From: Flavobacteriaceae bacterium R38
GTDB taxonomy: Bacteria > Bacteroidota > Bacteroidia > Flavobacteriales > Flavobacteriaceae
Assembly (NCBI GenBank): GCA_009901575.1
Contig: WXYP01000006.1
Location: 62,001 to 126,000, forward strand
Length of the DNA: 64,000 bases
Reading direction: 5' to 3'
Below the pieces are notes generated by a model that saw only the letters and a list, made by a program, of their open reading frames with translations, did no database searches and was not told the origin of the DNA. The number at the start of each line of letters is the position of its first letter. Within the stretch, counting starts at the first letter, position 1. The position numbers and the translations under genes were made by a program. This document shows positions 19,541-30,717 of the stretch, in pieces.

Positions 19541-20092
19541 ATGGCTTATATTCCAAGATTAAAAGAAGAGTATAGAGATCGAATAATCAAAGCTCTTACA
19601 GAAGAATTTGGTTACGCTAATGTAATGCAAGTTCCTAAATTGAATAAAATAGTTGTTAGCCGAGGAGTTGGTGCAGCTGTTGCAGATAAGAAATTGATTG
19701 ACCATGCAGTTGATGAGTTAACTAAGATTACAGGTCAGAAATCTATCCCTACAATATCTAAAAAGGATGTTGCTAGTTTTAAGTTACGTAAAGGAATGCC
19801 AATTGGGGCAAAGGTTACGTTGAGAGGGGAAAGAATGTATGAGTTCTTAGACAGATTAATTACATCAGCATTGCCAAGGGTAAGAGATTTCCAGGGAATC
19901 AAAGCAAATGGTTTTGATGGTAGAGGTAATTATAACCTAGGAGTTACTGAACAAATTATCTTTCCTGAAATTGATATTGACAAAGTGAATAAGATTTCTG
20001 GAATGGATATTACATTTGTGACTTCGGCTAATACCGACAAAGAAGCAAAATCATTATTGAGTGAATTAGGATTACCTTTTAAAAAGAATTAG
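19541..20092 (+). CDS. rplE: 50S ribosomal protein L5
   Basis: The 183-residue L5 binds 5S rRNA and contacts P-site tRNA. It has the conserved [20 protein letters not shown] and [21 protein letters not shown] segments. In E. coli the S8 repressor of the spc operon binds upstream of rplE; here rplX-rplE is only 2 bp apart, so that site is not possible in the same form. Confidence 0.97.
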   Translation: MAYIPRLKEEYRDRIIKALTEEFGYANVMQVPKLNKIVVSRGVGAAVADKKLIDHAVDELTKITGQKSIPTISKKDVASFKLRKGMPIGAKVTLRGERMYEFLDRLITSALPRVRDFQGIKANGFDGRGNYNLGVTEQIIFPEIDIDKVNKISGMDITFVTSANTDKEAKSLLSELGLPFKKN

Positions 20093-20094
20093 AG

Positions 20095-20364
20095 ATGGCT
20101 AAAGAATCAATGAAAGCCCGTGAGGTGAAGCGACAAAAATTGGTAGAAAAGTATGCTGCTAAAAGAAAAGCTTTAAAAGAAGCTGGAGATTATGAAGCAT
20201 TACAAAAACTCCCAAAAAACTCTTCACCTGTGCGTTTGCATAACCGTTGTAAGTTAACAGGAAGACCAAAAGGGTACATGCGTACATTTGGGATCTCTCG
20301 TGTTACTTTTAGAGAAATGGCTAATCAAGGGCTAATCCCAGGGGTGAAAAAAGCAAGTTGGTAA
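20095..20364 (+). CDS. rpsN: 30S ribosomal protein S14 (zinc-free, long type)
   Basis: The 89-residue S14 is the long form without the CxxC-CxxC zinc ribbon seen in the short (about 61 aa) form. Only a single Cys occurs in the [23 protein letters not shown] core. It ends 71 bp before rpsH, the longest gap in the spc part of the block. Confidence 0.97.
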   Translation: MAKESMKAREVKRQKLVEKYAAKRKALKEAGDYEALQKLPKNSSPVRLHNRCKLTGRPKGYMRTFGISRVTFREMANQGLIPGVKKASW

Positions 20365-20370
20365 AATTAT

Positions 20371-20427
20371 AAATTGGGCTAAGGTTCGGTTTTGATAATA
20401 TTGAAATTGAAAACCAAGTCCACAAAT
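20371..20427 (+). promoter_or_regulatory. Structured gap before rpsH (possible r-protein regulatory hairpin)
   Basis: Within the 71-bp gap, GGTTTT (20388-20393) pairs with AAAACC (20410-20415). The outer TTGGGCT (20374-20380) can pair imperfectly with AGTCCACAA (20417-20425). The two-level stem ends about 10 nt before the rpsH ATG, where it could affect translation. No T tract follows, so it is not a terminator. Confidence 0.4.
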
Positions 20428-20435
20428 TAATACAT

Positions 20436-20834
20436 ATGTATACAGATCCTATAGCAGATTATTTAACAAGAATTAGAAACGCTAACAGCGCTGGACATAG
20501 AGTGGTTGAAATACCTGCTTCAAAATTAAAAAAAGAAATTACTAAGATTTTATTTGATCAAGGGTATATCTTAAGTTATAAATTTGAAGATAATACGGTT
20601 CAAGGTTCTATTAAGATCGCTTTGAAATACGATAAATTAACCAAAGATCCTGTAATTAAAAAAATTCAGCGTATCAGTAAGCCAGGTCTGCGTAAATATG
20701 CAGGTAGAGATGAGCTTCCAAGAGTATTAAATGGCTTGGGTATCGCTATTGTGTCTACTTCGCATGGAGTAATGACCAGTAAGCAAGCGAAGCAAGAAAA
20801 TGTGGGTGGCGAAGTTTTATGTTACGTTTACTAA
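20436..20834 (+). CDS. rpsH: 30S ribosomal protein S8
   Basis: The 132-residue S8 binds 16S rRNA helix 21. It begins [19 protein letters not shown] and ends with [33 protein letters not shown], both conserved. S8 is the autogenous repressor of the spc operon in E. coli. The hairpin directly before this gene is therefore of interest. Confidence 0.98.
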   Translation: MYTDPIADYLTRIRNANSAGHRVVEIPASKLKKEITKILFDQGYILSYKFEDNTVQGSIKIALKYDKLTKDPVIKKIQRISKPGLRKYAGRDELPRVLNGLGIAIVSTSHGVMTSKQAKQENVGGEVLCYVY

Positions 20835-20854
20835 AATATTAAAGACAAGAAGAA

Positions 20855-21400
20855 ATGTCAAGAATAGGTAAAAGTCCAATAAGTGTTCCGGAAGGCGTTA
20901 CAGTAACTGTAGACAATAATGTTATTACGGTTAAAGGTAAACTAGGAGAATTATCTCAAGAGATTACAAGTAATATTACTGTAAAGCAAGAAGAAGGACA
21001 AGTAGTAGTTGAAAGAGCAGGAGATTCTAAAGAAGAGCGTGCAAAACACGGTTTATATAGATCTCTAATCAATAATATGATTATTGGTGTATCTGCTGGT
21101 TTCACAAAAGAATTAGAATTGGTTGGTGTAGGATATAGAGCAAGCAATCAAGGGCAAAAATTAGATTTAGCACTTGGATTCTCGCATAATATCGTTTTTG
21201 AACTAGCACCAGAAATAAAAGTGGAAACTATATCTGAGAAAGGAAAGAATCCAATCGTTAAGTTAACATCACACGATAAGCAATTAGTAGGTCACGTAGC
21301 TGCTAAAATCCGTTCTTTCCGTAAACCTGAGCCTTACAAAGGAAAAGGAGTTAAGTTTGTAGGTGAACAATTAAGAAGAAAAGCAGGTAAATCAGCTTAA
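20855..21400 (+). CDS. rplF: 50S ribosomal protein L6
   Basis: The 181-residue L6 has two repeated folds. It starts [19 protein letters not shown] and ends with [30 protein letters not shown]. It lies near the factor-binding centre of the 50S subunit. Length is standard. Confidence 0.98.
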   Translation: MSRIGKSPISVPEGVTVTVDNNVITVKGKLGELSQEITSNITVKQEEGQVVVERAGDSKEERAKHGLYRSLINNMIIGVSAGFTKELELVGVGYRASNQGQKLDLALGFSHNIVFELAPEIKVETISEKGKNPIVKLTSHDKQLVGHVAAKIRSFRKPEPYKGKGVKFVGEQLRRKAGKSA

Positions 21401-21411
21401 TAATTAGCAAA

Positions 21412-21768
21412 ATGGGATTATCAAAGACTGAAAGAAGACAACGTATAAAGAGCAGAATCAGAAAGATTGTTTCTGGTACTTCAGAAAGACCACGTTTAGC
21501 GGTTTACAGAAGTAATAAAGAAATTTATGCTCAAATAGTAGATGATACAACAGGCGTTACTTTGGTAGCTGCTTCATCTAGAGATAAAGAGATAAGTAAT
21601 GCTAAAGGAACAAAATCTGAAATAGCATCTTTAGTAGGGAAAGCTGTAGCTGAGAAAGCTTTAAAAGCCGGATTAGAAACAATTTCCTTTGACCGAGGAG
21701 GATACTTATATCACGGAAGAGTAAAATCATTAGCAGAAGGAGCCAGAGAAGGCGGACTTAAATTCTAA
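21412..21768 (+). CDS. rplR: 50S ribosomal protein L18
   Basis: The 118-residue L18 binds 5S rRNA. The conserved [22 protein letters not shown] and [26 protein letters not shown] segments are present. It lies in the standard rplF-rplR-rpsE order. Confidence 0.98.
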   Translation: MGLSKTERRQRIKSRIRKIVSGTSERPRLAVYRSNKEIYAQIVDDTTGVTLVAASSRDKEISNAKGTKSEIASLVGKAVAEKALKAGLETISFDRGGYLYHGRVKSLAEGAREGGLKF

Positions 21769-21776
21769 GAATTATT

Positions 21777-22301
21777 ATGTATCAAAATTATAAAAACGTA
21801 GAATTAGTGAAGCCAAGCGGACTTGAATTAAAAGACAGGTTAGTTGGTGTTCAAAGAGTTACTAAAGTAACTAAAGGAGGTAGAGCATTCGGGTTTTCTG
21901 CTATTGTAGTTGTTGGAGATGAAAATGGTGTTGTAGGTCATGGCTTAGGAAAATCTAAAGAAGTAGCAGACGCTATTGCAAAAGCAGTAGAAGATGCTAA
22001 GAAAAATTTAGTTCGTATACCTCTTAATAAAGCAACATTACCTCACGAACAAAAAGGTAAGTTTGGTGGAGCAAGAGTATATATCCAACCAGCATCTCAT
22101 GGTACGGGTGTTATTGCAGGTGGTGCAGTAAGAGCGGTATTAGAAGCAGTTGGAGTACATGATGTATTATCAAAATCTCAAGGATCTTCAAATCCTCATA
22201 ATGTAGTAAAAGCAACTTTTGATGCATTATTACAATTGAGAGATGCAAGAACAGTAGCAGCTCAAAGAGGTGTTTCTTTAGAAAAAGTTTTTAAAGGATA
22301 G
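21777..22301 (+). CDS. rpsE: 30S ribosomal protein S5
   Basis: The 174-residue S5 has the double-stranded-RNA-binding N-terminal domain ([27 protein letters not shown]) and the C-terminal [39 protein letters not shown]. It contributes to decoding fidelity. rpmD begins 4 bp after its stop. Confidence 0.98.
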   Translation: MYQNYKNVELVKPSGLELKDRLVGVQRVTKVTKGGRAFGFSAIVVVGDENGVVGHGLGKSKEVADAIAKAVEDAKKNLVRIPLNKATLPHEQKGKFGGARVYIQPASHGTGVIAGGAVRAVLEAVGVHDVLSKSQGSSNPHNVVKATFDALLQLRDARTVAAQRGVSLEKVFKG

Positions 22302-22305
22302 AAAA

Positions 22306-22485
22306 ATGGGAAAGATTAAAGTTACACAAGTAAGAAGCAATATAAAACGTCCTCAAAATCAAAAGAGAACCTTAGAAGCATTAGGTCTTAAAAGAATAGG
22401 CCAGGTTGTTGAACACGATGCTACACCGGCAATCTTAGGGATGGTAAACAAAGTTAAACATCTAGTTTCTGTAAAAGAAGCTTAA
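22306..22485 (+). CDS. rpmD: 50S ribosomal protein L30
   Basis: A 59-codon frame from the ATG at 22306 to the TAA at 22483-22485 encodes L30. It begins MGKIKVTQVRSNIKRPQNQK and continues with TLEALGLKRIGQVVEHDATPAILGMV, the conserved core. It fills the gap between rpsE and rplO, exactly where rpmD lies in other spc operons. Confidence 0.96.
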   Translation: MGKIKVTQVRSNIKRPQNQKRTLEALGLKRIGQVVEHDATPAILGMVNKVKHLVSVKEA

Positions 22486-22495
22486 TAACGATATT

Positions 22496-22948
22496 ATGAA
22501 TTTAAGTAATTTACAACCTGCTGAAGGTTCAGTTCATAAAGAAGGAAAAAGAATAGGACGCGGACAAGGTTCTGGTAAAGGTGGCACTGCTGCAAGAGGT
22601 CACAAAGGAGCTAAATCACGTTCTGGATATTCTAAAAAGATTGGTTTTGAAGGAGGTCAGATGCCACTTCAAAGACGTGTTCCTAAATTTGGTTTTACTA
22701 ATATCAACCGTAAAGAATACGTAGGAATAAATCTTAGCAAGTTACAAGAGATGGTAGACAACGGTACTATAAAAGATACTGTTGATATGGATATTTTAAT
22801 TAGTAATAGAATTGCCAAGAGAACAGAATTAGTTAAAATTCTAGGAGGTGGAGAGCTAAAAGCTAAATTAAAAATATCTGTTCATAAATTTACTGCAAGT
22901 GCTAAAGCAGCAATTGAAGCAGCAGGTGGAGAAGCAGTAACTTTATAA
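22496..22948 (+). CDS. rplO: 50S ribosomal protein L15
   Basis: The 150-residue L15 begins MNLSNLQPAEGSVHKEGKRIGRGQGSGKGGTAARGHKG, the Gly-rich N-terminal extension that threads into 23S rRNA. FEGGQMPLQRRVPKFGF is conserved. secY starts 12 bp later, the usual order. Confidence 0.98.
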   Translation: MNLSNLQPAEGSVHKEGKRIGRGQGSGKGGTAARGHKGAKSRSGYSKKIGFEGGQMPLQRRVPKFGFTNINRKEYVGINLSKLQEMVDNGTIKDTVDMDILISNRIAKRTELVKILGGGELKAKLKISVHKFTASAKAAIEAAGGEAVTL

Positions 22949-22960
22949 TTAAAAAATACC

Positions 22961-24316
22961 ATGAAGAAATTTTTTGAAACGTTAAGTAATATTTGGAAAA
23001 TAGAAGAGCTAAAAGGTAGAATTCTCATGACCTTAGGTCTGTTATTAGTCTATCGTTTTGGAGCTCATGTTGTTCTTCCTGGTATTGACTCGGTTCAATT
23101 AAGTGAACTGACATCTAAAGCAGATGGAGGTGGATTGTTAGGAATATTAAATGCATTTACAGGAGGAGCTTTTGCTAACGCTTCTGTTTTTGCTTTAGGG
23201 ATCATGCCTTATATTTCTGCATCTATTGTAGTTCAGCTTATGGGAATTGCAATTCCGTATCTTCAAAAGTTACAAAAAGAAGGAGAGAGTGGTAGAAGAA
23301 CAATCAACCAGATTACAAGATGGTTAACTATCGGTATTTGTATTGTTCAGGCACCAGCTTACCTTTACGGGCTTGGAGCTTTAGGGGTACCAGATAGTGC
23401 TTTCCTTTTAGGAAAAGGACTGGATTTCATCATCCCTTCTGTAATTATACTTGTAACCGGAACTATTTTTGCCATGTGGCTGGGAGAAAAAATTACCGAT
23501 AAAGGTATTGGTAATGGTATCTCTTTGTTAATTATGGTAGGAATAATAGCTACAATGCCATTGTCATTTGTTCAGGAATTCGTTTCAAGAGTATCTGAAA
23601 ATAATGGTGGATTGATGTTAATTTTAATTGAAGTTATTATTTGGTTCGTAGTAATTCTGGCTTGTGTTATGTTGGTAATGGCAACTCGTCAAATACCAGT
23701 TCAATATGCCAGAAGAACAGCAACCGGAGGTTACGAGAAAAATATATTCGGATCCAGACAATACATTCCTTTAAAATTAAATGCTTCAGGAGTAATGCCA
23801 ATTATATTTGCTCAGGCAATTATGTTTGCACCTGCAGCAATTGGAGGAATCGGAGCTTTAAAAGATACAGCTACAGGTCAATGGTTACAAACCAACTTTA
23901 GTGATATATTCGGACTTTGGTACAACATAGTATTTGCATTATTAATTATCATATTTACATATTTCTATACTGCAATTACAGTACCTACAAATAAAATGTC
24001 TGATGATCTAAAAAGAAGTGGAGGTTTTATACCTGGTATCAGACCTGGAAAAGAAACATCAGATTATTTAGATAAAATCATGTCTTTAATAACCTTCCCT
24101 GGTTCTGTTTTCTTGGCGCTGATTGCTGTGTTACCGGCAATTGTAGTTAAAATCGTTGGAATACAACAAGGGTGGGCATTATTCTATGGAGGAACATCAT
24201 TATTAATTATGGTAGGTGTTGCTATAGATACTATGCAACAAGTAAATTCGTACTTGTTAAACAGGCATTATGATGGTTTGATGAAAACAGGAAAAAATAG
24301 AAAAGTAGTTGCATAA
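22961..24316 (+). CDS. secY: Protein translocase subunit SecY
   Basis: The 451-residue protein is the channel of the Sec translocase in the inner membrane, with about ten transmembrane helices. Signatures are ALGIMPYISASIVVQLM near TM2 and GIGNGISLLIMVGI in the middle. The cytoplasmic loop GGYEKNIFGSRQYIPLKLNASGVMPIIFAQ and the GFIPGIRPGKETSDYL loop are also clear. It is co-transcribed with ribosomal genes as in most bacteria and ends 3 bp before infA. Confidence 0.98.
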   Translation: MKKFFETLSNIWKIEELKGRILMTLGLLLVYRFGAHVVLPGIDSVQLSELTSKADGGGLLGILNAFTGGAFANASVFALGIMPYISASIVVQLMGIAIPYLQKLQKEGESGRRTINQITRWLTIGICIVQAPAYLYGLGALGVPDSAFLLGKGLDFIIPSVIILVTGTIFAMWLGEKITDKGIGNGISLLIMVGIIATMPLSFVQEFVSRVSENNGGLMLILIEVIIWFVVILACVMLVMATRQIPVQYARRTATGGYEKNIFGSRQYIPLKLNASGVMPIIFAQAIMFAPAAIGGIGALKDTATGQWLQTNFSDIFGLWYNIVFALLIIIFTYFYTAITVPTNKMSDDLKRSGGFIPGIRPGKETSDYLDKIMSLITFPGSVFLALIAVLPAIVVKIVGIQQGWALFYGGTSLLIMVGVAIDTMQQVNSYLLNRHYDGLMKTGKNRKVVA

Positions 24317-24319
24317 TAT

Positions 24320-24535
24320 ATGGCAAAGCAAGCAGCAATACAACAAGACGGAACCATCATAGAAGCATTATCTAATGCAATGTTTAGAGTTGAATTGGAA
24401 AATGGACATGTTGTGACGGCACACATTTCTGGAAAAATGCGTATGCATTATATCAAATTATTACCTGGTGATAAGGTAAAATTAGAAATGAGCCCATACG
24501 ACTTGACAAAAGCAAGAATTACATATAGATATTAA
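24320..24535 (+). CDS. infA: Translation initiation factor IF-1
   Basis: The 71-residue OB-fold protein starts [26 protein letters not shown] and contains [37 protein letters not shown], the whole IF-1 family sequence. It binds the ribosomal A site during initiation. The secY-infA-rpmJ order is typical. Confidence 0.98.
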   Translation: MAKQAAIQQDGTIIEALSNAMFRVELENGHVVTAHISGKMRMHYIKLLPGDKVKLEMSPYDLTKARITYRY

Positions 24536-24547
24536 AGATATAGTAAG

Positions 24548-24664
24548 ATGAAAGTTAGAGCATCACTAAAGAAAAGAAGTCCCGAGTGCAAGATTGTGCG
24601 TCGTAAGGGAAGATTGTACGTAATCAATAAAAAGAATCCTAGGTTTAAACAAAGACAAGGGTAA
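24548..24664 (+). CDS. rpmJ: 50S ribosomal protein L36 (zinc-free variant)
   Basis: A 38-codon frame from the ATG at 24548 to the TAA at 24662-24664 encodes L36, starting [19 protein letters not shown] and ending PRFKQRQG. The zinc-binding positions of the classical form (Cys11, Cys14, Cys27, His33) are here Ser11, Cys14, Asn27 and Phe33. This is therefore the C-minus form that does not bind zinc. Confidence 0.95.
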   Translation: MKVRASLKKRSPECKIVRRKGRLYVINKKNPRFKQRQG

Positions 24665-24670
24665 TAAAAA

Positions 24671-24760
24671 GTCATTAGTCATTAGTAGTTAGATGAATCT
24701 GTCTGAAATGTAAAAGTTTAGGATTCTAACAACTAAAGCTAACACTAGAAACTAAAAAAT
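24671..24760 (+). repeat. Intergenic repeat, copy 1 (before rpsM)
   Basis: About 90 bp between rpmJ and rpsM are nearly identical to 25148-25239 before rpsK. The shared core reads GAAATGTAAAAGTTTAGG and is followed by ATTCTAACAACTAAA. TTAGTAGTTAGA in the left part is nearly complementary to TCTAACAACTAA in the right part, so the transcript can form a long imperfect hairpin. The right end abuts the rpsM start codon. Confidence 0.8.
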
Positions 24761-25135
24761 ATGGCAAGAATTGCAGGAGTAGATATACCAAAACAAAAAA
24801 GAGGAGTTATAGCGTTAACTTATATTTTTGGTATAGGTAAAAGTAGAGCACAAGAAATTTTAGCAAAGGCTCAAGTAAGTGAAGATAAAAAAGTATCTGA
24901 TTGGAATGACGACGAAATTGGTCGTATTCGTGATACCGTTTCTTCATACACAATAGAAGGGGAATTACGTTCTGAAGTTCAATTAAGTATCAAACGCTTA
25001 ATGGATATAGGATGTTACAGAGGAATTCGTCACAGAACAGGTTTACCTCTTAGAGGACAAAAAACCAAGAATAATTCCAGAACGAGAAAAGGAAAAAGAA
25101 AAACTGTTGCTAATAAGAAAAAAGCAACTAAATAA
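24761..25135 (+). CDS. rpsM: 30S ribosomal protein S13
   Basis: The 124-residue S13 of the 30S head contacts tRNA in the A and P sites. It begins [26 protein letters not shown] and carries [32 protein letters not shown] at the end. It starts the alpha-operon part of the block and is flanked on both sides by copies of the same intergenic repeat. Confidence 0.98.
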   Translation: MARIAGVDIPKQKRGVIALTYIFGIGKSRAQEILAKAQVSEDKKVSDWNDDEIGRIRDTVSSYTIEGELRSEVQLSIKRLMDIGCYRGIRHRTGLPLRGQKTKNNSRTRKGKRKTVANKKKATK

Positions 25136-25147
25136 TAATTAGACGTT

Positions 25148-25239
25148 GGTCATTAGTATTAGGAGTTAGACGAATCTGTTTGAAATGTAAAAGTTTAGGA
25201 TTCTAACAACTAAAAACTAACAACTAGAAACTAGAAAAT
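25148..25239 (+). repeat. Intergenic repeat, copy 2 (before rpsK)
   Basis: This second copy of the ~90-bp element shares the core and the inverted TTAG...CTAA arms with 24671-24760, with a few substitutions such as AGGAGTTAGACG for AGTAGTTAGATG. It ends at the rpsK start codon. Both following genes begin ATGGCAA, so the identity runs up to and just past the start. Confidence 0.8.
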
Positions 25240-25632
25240 ATGGCAAAGTCAAGTACAAAAACTTCAAAAAAACGTAAAGTTATAGTAGAATCTGTTGGGG
25301 AAGCTCATGTTTCTGCAACTTTCAATAATATCATAATATCATTAACCAATAAAAAAGGTGATGTGATATCTTGGTCGTCTGCAGGTAAAATGGGATTCAG
25401 AGGTTCTAAAAAGAATACTCCTTATGCAGCTCAAACAGCAGCAGAAGATGCAGCAAAAGTAGCACAGGAAGCAGGATTAAGAAAGGTAAAGGTTTATGTT
25501 AAAGGACCAGGTAACGGAAGAGAATCTGCTATTAGAACATTACACAACGCAGGAATTGAAGTTACTGAGATTATAGATGTTACTCCATTACCACATAATG
25601 GATGTAGACCACCAAAAAGAAGAAGAGTTTAA
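25240..25632 (+). CDS. rpsK: 30S ribosomal protein S11
   Basis: The 130-residue S11 lines the mRNA exit on the platform. It contains [50 protein letters not shown] and ends [13 protein letters not shown], the family signature. It lies between rpsM and rpsD as in the alpha operon. Confidence 0.98.
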   Translation: MAKSSTKTSKKRKVIVESVGEAHVSATFNNIIISLTNKKGDVISWSSAGKMGFRGSKKNTPYAAQTAAEDAAKVAQEAGLRKVKVYVKGPGNGRESAIRTLHNAGIEVTEIIDVTPLPHNGCRPPKRRRV

Positions 25633-25651
25633 TTAAAATAATAGTTTAAAC

Positions 25652-25697
25652 GGGTGATAAAGATTATCGAAGGATAGCCTTAATTCATAATCCACCC
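25652..25697 (+). promoter_or_regulatory. Hairpin before rpsD (possible S4 leader)
   Basis: GGGTG (25652-25656) and GATTAT (25662-25667) pair with ATAATC (25687-25692) and CACCC (25693-25697), giving a stem of about 11 bp with one internal bulge. The loop contains a small AAGG...CCTT pair. It ends about 17 nt before the rpsD ATG and has no T tract. Confidence 0.45.
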
Positions 25698-25714
25698 TAA
25701 TCAATTTAAAAAGT

Positions 25715-26320
25715 ATGGCAAGATACACAGGTCCAAAAACTAAGATAGCTCGTAAATTCGGAGAAGCTATTTTTGGAGATGACAAATCTTTTGAGAAAAG
25801 AAATTATCCTCCGGGACAACACGGTAATAACCGAAGAAGAGGTAAAAAATCTGAATATGCTGTCCAGTTAATGGAGAAGCAAAAAGCTAAATACACTTAC
25901 GGTATTTTAGAAAGACAATTTAGAAACATTTTTGAGAAAGCTAATAGAAGTAAAGGAGTTACCGGTGAGGTGCTATTACAATTATGTGAATCAAGATTAG
26001 ATAACGTGGTTTACAGAATGGGAATCTCTCCAACCAGAAGAGGAGCTCGTCAATTAGTTTCACATCGTCATGTTACTGTAAACGGTGAAATTGTAAATAT
26101 TCCATCTTATACTCTTAAAGCAGGAGATGTTGTTGGAGTTAGAGAAAAATCAAAATCTTTAGAGGTTGTTGAAAACTCATTAGCAGCAAATAGCACTGTT
26201 TATGAGTGGATTAGTTGGAATTCTGATAAAAAAGAAGGTACATTCGTTTCTGTTCCTGAGAGAATTCAAATTCCAGAAAATATTAAAGAACAGTTAATCG
26301 TCGAGTTATACTCTAAATAA
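25715..26320 (+). CDS. rpsD: 30S ribosomal protein S4
   Basis: The 201-residue S4 nucleates 30S assembly. It begins [21 protein letters not shown], lacks the N-terminal zinc Cys set, and holds the S4 RNA-binding domain ([35 protein letters not shown], about residues 92-127). S4 is a known feedback repressor in other bacteria, of the alpha operon in E. coli and of rpsD in Bacillus. Confidence 0.98.
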   Translation: MARYTGPKTKIARKFGEAIFGDDKSFEKRNYPPGQHGNNRRRGKKSEYAVQLMEKQKAKYTYGILERQFRNIFEKANRSKGVTGEVLLQLCESRLDNVVYRMGISPTRRGARQLVSHRHVTVNGEIVNIPSYTLKAGDVVGVREKSKSLEVVENSLAANSTVYEWISWNSDKKEGTFVSVPERIQIPENIKEQLIVELYSK

Positions 26321-26342
26321 TAAACCAGACAGCAGTCATACT

Positions 26343-27335
26343 ATGGCAATATTTAATTTTCAAAGACCCGATAAAGTTATAATGATTGATTCTTCAGATT
26401 TTGAAGGGAAATTCGAATTTCGCCCTTTAGAACCTGGATACGGATTAACCGTTGGTAACGCTTTAAGAAGAGTCCTTCTTTCTTCATTAGAAGGTTTTGC
26501 TATTACATCAGTAAGAATGGATAAAGTAGAGCATGAGTTTTCTACAATCCCTGGTGTAGTAGAAGATGTTACCGAGATCATTCTTAACTTAAAACAGGTA
26601 TGTTTTAAAAGACAAATAGACGATATAGATAATGAAACTGTTTCAATATCTGTAACCGGTAAAGAGCAATTAACTGCAGGAGATTTTCAGAAGTTTATTT
26701 CAGGATTCCAGGTTTTAAATCCGGATTTAGTGATTTGTAATATGGAATCTAATGTGAACATTAACATGGAAATCACTATCGAAAAAGGTAGAGGTTATGT
26801 TCCGGCAGAAGAAAATAAAAAAGCAAGTGCACCGCTAGGAACTATAGCTACAGATGCTATTTTTACACCAATTAAGAATGTAAAATATAGTATTGAAAAC
26901 TTTCGTGTAGAACAAAAAACAGATTACGAAAAATTAGTTTTTGAAATTGTTACAGATGGTTCTATACATCCTAAAGATGCATTAACAGAAGCTGCTAAAA
27001 CACTTATACATCACTTTATGTTATTCTCTGATGAGAGAATTACTCTTGAGGCAGATGAAATTGCACAAACTGAAACTTATGATGAAGAATCACTTCATAT
27101 GAGACAGTTGCTTAAAACTAAGCTTGTTGATATGGATTTATCAGTTCGTGCATTAAATTGCTTAAAAGCGGCAGAAGTAGACACATTAGGAGATTTAGTA
27201 TCTTTTAATAAAAATGACTTGATGAAGTTCCGTAACTTCGGAAAGAAATCTTTAACAGAACTAGAAGAATTAGTAAATGTAAAAGGATTGAATTTCGGAA
27301 TGGACCTTTCAAAATATAAATTAGATAAAGACTAG
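26343..27335 (+). CDS. rpoA: RNA polymerase alpha subunit
   Basis: The 330-residue alpha subunit has an N-terminal dimerisation domain ([28 protein letters not shown]) and a C-terminal DNA-binding domain. The latter includes [23 protein letters not shown], with Arg and Asn at the UP-element-contacting positions, and [12 protein letters not shown]. Length and order (rpsD-rpoA-rplQ) are standard. Confidence 0.98.
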   Translation: MAIFNFQRPDKVIMIDSSDFEGKFEFRPLEPGYGLTVGNALRRVLLSSLEGFAITSVRMDKVEHEFSTIPGVVEDVTEIILNLKQVCFKRQIDDIDNETVSISVTGKEQLTAGDFQKFISGFQVLNPDLVICNMESNVNINMEITIEKGRGYVPAEENKKASAPLGTIATDAIFTPIKNVKYSIENFRVEQKTDYEKLVFEIVTDGSIHPKDALTEAAKTLIHHFMLFSDERITLEADEIAQTETYDEESLHMRQLLKTKLVDMDLSVRALNCLKAAEVDTLGDLVSFNKNDLMKFRNFGKKSLTELEELVNVKGLNFGMDLSKYKLDKD

Positions 27336-27343
27336 TAATTTTA

Positions 27344-27363
27344 GATTTCAGTAATCTGAAATC
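27344..27363 (+). repeat. Perfect inverted repeat between rpoA and rplQ
   Basis: GATTTCAG (27344-27351) and CTGAAATC (27356-27363) form an 8-bp stem with a TAAT loop. No T tract follows and transcription must continue to rplQ. It could be an mRNA processing or stability element. Confidence 0.55.
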
Positions 27364-27440
27364 GTAAATCAAATATTAATTCCTTTATAATTTGCTCCTC
27401 AAAAGAGTTTAGTAGCAAGATAAAGGTTTAAAACAAAAGT

Positions 27441-27953
27441 ATGAGACACGGAAAGAAATTTAATCACTTAGGTAGAAAAACAGCACACCGTAAGGCAATG
27501 TTAGCTAATATGGCATGCTCCCTAATTGAACACAAGCGTATAAATACAACAGTTGCCAAAGCGAAAGCATTGAAACAGTTTGTTGAGCCGTTAATAACTA
27601 AATCAAAACAAGATACTACTCACAATAGAAGAATTGTTTTTAGTTATTTGAGAAATAAATATGCTGTGACAGAACTTTTTAGAGATGTTGCTACTAAAAT
27701 AGGAGATCGCCCGGGAGGTTACACAAGAGTTATAAAACTTGGTAACCGATTAGGAGATAATGCAGATATGGCAATGATTGAGTTAGTAGATTACAACGAG
27801 ATTTATAACGCTGGAAAACCTGTTAAGAAGAAATCTACAAGAAGAAGTAGATCTAAAAAAGCAGCAGAAACGGTTGTTGAAACAGCTCCGGAAGCAACAG
27901 AAGCTAAAGCTCCTGAAGTAGAAGAGCAAGAAACACCGAAAGAAGATAATTAA
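27441..27953 (+). CDS. rplQ: 50S ribosomal protein L17 with acidic C-terminal extension
   Basis: The core (residues 1 to about 118) is L17: [37 protein letters not shown] at the start and [31 protein letters not shown] later. The total of 170 residues exceeds the 120-130 of the E. coli form by a basic [15 protein letters not shown] stretch and then a Glu/Ala/Pro-rich tail. Such tails occur in Bacteroidota L17. It is the last gene of the ribosomal block. Confidence 0.97.
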   Translation: MRHGKKFNHLGRKTAHRKAMLANMACSLIEHKRINTTVAKAKALKQFVEPLITKSKQDTTHNRRIVFSYLRNKYAVTELFRDVATKIGDRPGGYTRVIKLGNRLGDNADMAMIELVDYNEIYNAGKPVKKKSTRRSRSKKAAETVVETAPEATEAKAPEVEEQETPKEDN

Positions 27954-27976
27954 TGATTAATTTTTCATTACATAAC

Positions 27977-28010
27977 AAAAGGATAAACGTTTTAGTTTAT
28001 CCTTTTTTTT
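27977..28010 (+). terminator. Terminator ending the ribosomal protein block
   Basis: A 12-bp stem pairs AAAAGGATAAAC (27977-27988) with GTTTATCCTTTT (27995-28006) around a 6-nt loop and continues into a T tract. It is placed 24 bp after rplQ and marks the end of the 17-kb operon. Confidence 0.88.
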
Positions 28011-28065
28011 ATGTTATTTTGTGAAACTTTTTTTCGCGCATCAGCGAGAATCTATATACTTAAAT

Positions 28066-30473
<2,408 letters not shown>

Positions 30474-30497
30474 GTAGTGTAAATAAAACACAATTGT

Positions 30498-30530
30498 AAC
30501 CCTTTCTTAACTAAGAAAGGGTTATTTTTT
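30498..30530 (+). terminator. Rho-independent terminator after eno
   Basis: AACCCTTTCTTA (30498-30509) pairs with TAAGAAAGGGTT (30512-30523) and is followed by ATTTTTT. The stem is nearly continuous, so the effective loop is about 4 nt. Confidence 0.88.
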
Positions 30531-30717
30531 ATTATAAGAATTTTGAAAACAGATTTTTTGTTAAAATACAATTTTGAGAAGTAACTTCATTTAGGAAAAA
30601 AAGAACCTTTTAAACCCTTTAAAATAGAGTGATTTAATGAATTTTTAACACTTTTTTTCGTAATTTCGCGACATCTACTGAGACTGAACTCTCGAATTGA
30701 AATCCAATAATAAAACT

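Noticed and set aside
24671-25239. Repeat pair considered as a CRISPR array or insertion sequence
   Set aside because: There are only two copies, separated by the whole rpsM gene, without spacers, transposase or target duplications.
27344-27363. Hairpin between rpoA and rplQ as a terminator
   Set aside because: No T tract follows and rplQ would be left without a promoter.
28021-28065. GTG start adding 15 residues to CarA
   Set aside because: The added residues are not seen in the family, and the ATG at 28066 gives the usual N-terminus.
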